DNA of 7,521 nucleotides from Syntrophomonadaceae bacterium. Lineage in GTDB: Bacteria > Bacillota > Syntrophomonadia > Syntrophomonadales > Syntrophomonadaceae. The stretch is from positions 1-7,521 of the forward strand of contig DUSB01000049.1 in the NCBI GenBank assembly GCA_012840625.1, written 5' to 3'. A program made the position numbers and the translations under genes. A model generated the notes under the pieces. The model ran no database searches, had not been told where the DNA came from, and saw nothing but the letters and a program-made list of their open reading frames with translations. Below, one piece after another: positions 5,934 through 7,521 of this stretch. Position 1 is the first letter of the stretch. Each line of letters starts with the position of its first letter.

Positions 5934-5970
5934 CCTAACTTCCAGAATTAAGCACCGAGGAGGAAATATT

Positions 5971-6600
5971 ATGTTTACCTGTGCCGAATGCAGAGTTCTA
6001 GCTTGTGATAAAAATGATCAATCAAAAAAACCTGCTAATTGCCCCATGCATGATGTGGAGTTCTATAGAAAGGTGAAAAACAAATACCAGGAAGACGGGG
6101 TGCTGGGATTCTTTCAAGAATCAGCCCGTGTGGAAAAAGAAGGGTATGGACAATGGCCCCGTACCAAAGAAATAATGCAATTTTGCCGCAAAATGAATTA
6201 CCGGGAAATAGGAGTGGCTTTTTGTGGCGGTTTGAAAAAAGAAGCAGCTATTTTTGTCAAAATACTTAAAGATAATGAATTTAGCGTTACATCGGTAGTC
6301 TGTAAAAACGGCGGCATCCCCAAAGAAGAATTCGGCTTGGAAATATCAGACAAGATTAACCCGGATAGTTTTGAGGCTATGTGTAACCCCATCGGACAGG
6401 CTTTATTATTGAACAGGGAAAAAACCGATTTTAATGTGGTAATTGGACTTTGCGTGGGACATGATTCCCTATTCTTTAAATACTCCCAGGCCCCCACTAC
6501 AGTCCTCATAGCCAAGGACCGTGTTCTAGCCCATAACCCTGCCGGTGCACTGTATTGCTATGAAAGCTATTACAAGAAACATTTGCTGCCAGGCACTTAA
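5971..6600 (+). CDS. DUF1847 family cysteine-rich, probable metal-binding protein
   Basis: A 209-residue soluble protein of unknown function. The N terminus has C4-x2-C7-x4-C12 and C24 (CAECRVLAC, ANCPMH), a pattern suited to a zinc or iron-sulfur site. The rest looks like an alpha/beta fold with further conserved-looking cysteines: FCGGLKKEA (about 87-95), VVCKNGG, MCNPIGQALLLN, LCVGHDSLF and the C-terminal AHNPAGALYCYESYYKK. These motifs are what I recognise as DUF1847. The start at 5971 is fixed by GAGGAGG (5957-5963, 7-base spacing). The frame stays open upstream to 5875, but the sequence before the ribosome binding site does not look coding. The last codons (LPGT, stop) are built from the left arm of a perfect palindrome. 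The gene converges on a molybdopterin oxidoreductase gene; a redox or metal-related role is a guess from context only. Confidence 0.85.
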   Translation: MFTCAECRVLACDKNDQSKKPANCPMHDVEFYRKVKNKYQEDGVLGFFQESARVEKEGYGQWPRTKEIMQFCRKMNYREIGVAFCGGLKKEAAIFVKILKDNEFSVTSVVCKNGGIPKEEFGLEISDKINPDSFEAMCNPIGQALLLNREKTDFNVVIGLCVGHDSLFFKYSQAPTTVLIAKDRVLAHNPAGALYCYESYYKKHLLPGT

Positions 6601-6610
6601 GTGCCTGGCA
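6587..6610. repeat. Perfect 24-base palindrome at the DUF1847 stop codon
   Basis: TGCCAGGCACTT at 6587-6598 is followed by its exact reverse complement at 6599-6610, so the whole is a perfect palindrome centred on TTAA. It contains the DUF1847 stop codon and lies between convergent genes whose stops are 29 bases apart. There is no T-run on either side (CCCCTGCCCC follows), so it is not a typical intrinsic terminator, though the RNA hairpin might still protect or end transcripts. Its right arm plus CC recurs at 3990-4000. Confidence 0.8.
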
Positions 6611-6629
6611 CCCCTGCCCCCTGATTCAA

Positions 6630-7521
6630 TCACAGGACTGGATCGTGAGAGGGCTCAACCTCACAAAGCAAGGCTTTAAAAATCGGAAACCCTGAAATAG
6701 GATCACGATTATAAAAATCCGTGAGAAAATTCACATTCGCTTCTCGCCAAGCTTTCACCTGAATGGGAGACCCCCCACCTTGATTAATCTCTACTGACCC
6801 AGGACGCACCTGGTCACCGACCCGGGCCCAAAAATGAACCTGCCCTCTTTTGGTCTTCACCAGAACCCGATCTCCGTCTTGAATCCCTCTTTGGTCCGCA
6901 TCCTGAGGATGGATATGAACCAAAGGCTTATCCTGGAGTCGCACTAGGCTGGGAATATTTAAATGTTGGGATCGGAAGGTAGACTGAATTCTTGTTCCCG
7001 TATTGAGAATCAAAGGATATGACTGAAAAGTCTCCTGATTGCCATTGGGTCCTTCTGTAGGATCCACATAGCGGGGCAAACCAGTATAACCATGTTTCTC
7101 TAAGAGAGCAGCAACAAGCTCTACCTTTCCGGAGGGTGTGGGAAAACCAGGTCGACCGTCTTTACGGAGCAAGCCCTGTTCATACTTTTTAAATTCCATT
7201 GGTTTTTTGAAAGACTGGACCCCATCCTCATTTTCCTTAAGGCGAGCCAGTAATTCAGGATCCCGGGCAAAAGCCCGCGTAAGCACTTCTTCTTCGCTCT
7301 GAGGATAAAGCTCACCAAAGCCCAATCGTTTCGCCAATTCCCCCATAATCAAAATATCATTTTTTGCTTCCCCCACCGGCTCGATCACTTTATGCCGTAG
7401 TCTCGTATATCCTCCCGGATAACGCTGGTAGGAATCAATTTCAAAATAAGTAGTTGCGGGCAAAACCACATCCGCATAAAGGGCATCCTTGGTCATAAAG
7501 CGGTCAATCACCACCATCAAG
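6630..7521 (-). CDS. Molybdopterin oxidoreductase, C-terminal part (runs off window)
   Basis: The visible 296 residues are the C-terminal portion of a DMSO-reductase-family molybdopterin enzyme; the N-terminal part, including any Fe-S motif, lies beyond the right edge. The first residues (MVVIDRFMTKDALYADVVLP, about 2-21) are a classic internal motif of the catalytic domain, so the codon at the edge is not a start. ATTYFEIDSYQRYPGGYTR follows. A linker with FPTPSGKVEL (126-135) comes next. Then the molybdopterin dinucleotide-binding domain runs from about 168 to 288 (LILNTGTRIQSTFRSQH, VHIHPQDADQRGIQDGDRV, RPGSVEINQGGG). Family members transfer electrons to or from substrates such as polysulfide, thiosulfate, formate or oxyanions, and include acetylene hydratase-like hydratases. 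The substrate cannot be told from this part. The stop is 29 bases from the convergent DUF1847 stop. Confidence 0.9.
   Translation of the reverse strand, partial: LMVVIDRFMTKDALYADVVLPATTYFEIDSYQRYPGGYTRLRHKVIEPVGEAKNDILIMGELAKRLGFGELYPQSEEEVLTRAFARDPELLARLKENEDGVQSFKKPMEFKKYEQGLLRKDGRPGFPTPSGKVELVAALLEKHGYTGLPRYVDPTEGPNGNQETFQSYPLILNTGTRIQSTFRSQHLNIPSLVRLQDKPLVHIHPQDADQRGIQDGDRVLVKTKRGQVHFWARVGDQVRPGSVEINQGGGSPIQVKAWREANVNFLTDFYNRDPISGFPIFKALLCEVEPSHDPVL

Noticed and set aside
5875..5970. N-terminal extension of the DUF1847 protein
   Set aside because: The extension lies before a strong GAGGAGG, and the family motif CAEC begins right after the ATG at 5971. The stretch holds promoter-like sequence instead.
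6587..6610. Palindrome as an intrinsic terminator
   Set aside because: There is no T-run on either strand after the stem, so it is listed as a repeat instead.
7515..7520. Start codon of the molybdopterin gene at the right edge
   Set aside because: The residues here are an internal motif of the catalytic domain, so the gene continues beyond the window and is partial.
1..7521. CRISPR array, tRNA, rRNA or transposase
   Set aside because: I saw no regularly spaced repeats, no tRNA-like cloverleaf or rRNA sequence, and no transposase or integrase motifs on either strand.

Overview
The window looks like a chromosomal segment of an anaerobic Firmicute, probably a clostridial or Peptococcaceae-type bacterium. 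Three things point that way: strong GGAGG-type ribosome binding sites, an oxygen-sensitive [4Fe-4S] hydro-lyase beside a molybdopterin oxidoreductase, and a Lsa-type ABC-F ribosome-protection protein. The genus cannot be fixed from the sequence alone.

Layout, left to right. Bases 1-79 hold a REP-like fragment and a small hairpin. Bases 80-676 (minus) encode a DedA/TVP38-type (VTT) membrane protein with a GTG start. About 500 bases without a supported gene follow. Next is a plus-strand cluster: ttdA (1172-2071) and ttdB (2068-2685), the alpha and beta subunits of an L(+)-tartrate dehydratase / class I fumarase-type enzyme, overlapping by ATGA. Only 33 bases after ttdB comes a UV-damage endonuclease gene, uvsE (2719-3975), which carries an extra C-terminal DUF1722 (YbgA-like) domain. 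A convergent minus-strand gene (4003-5475) encodes a Lsa-family ABC-F protein. The 5971-6600 gene (plus) encodes a small cysteine-rich DUF1847 protein. The window ends inside a minus-strand molybdopterin oxidoreductase (6630 to the edge), of which only the C-terminal part is present.

The most interesting part is 5476-5860, which has no long gene. Read on the minus strand it looks like a complete transcription-attenuation leader for the ABC-F gene. It has an extended -10 promoter (5742-5750), a 7-codon leader peptide MHIFLAK (5713-5690) with its own ribosome binding site, and a hairpin cluster. It also has an intrinsic terminator (5557-5529), a candidate antiterminator strand, and one segment (5630-5617) that can pair either with the end of the leader-peptide gene or with a site just upstream of the ABC-F ribosome binding site. 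This is the architecture expected of antibiotic-sensed resistance genes; the pairings are visible in the sequence, the regulation is inferred.

Immediately upstream of that promoter lies a decayed, same-strand copy of about 96 bases of the uvsE DUF1722 segment (5763-5858, about 87% identical to 3791-3887, with two in-frame stops and a 1-base deletion). The AT-rich ABC-F gene is therefore bracketed by uvsE 3'-end sequence on one side and a broken second copy on the other. A shared TGCCTGGCACC motif also lies on both sides (3990-4000, and within a perfect 24-base palindrome at 6587-6610). Together these suggest a rearranged or acquired segment.

Functionally the genes are a mixture: central or organic-acid metabolism (ttdAB), alternative excision repair (uvsE), ribosome protection (ABC-F), and anaerobic redox enzymes. 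Nothing ties all of them into one pathway.
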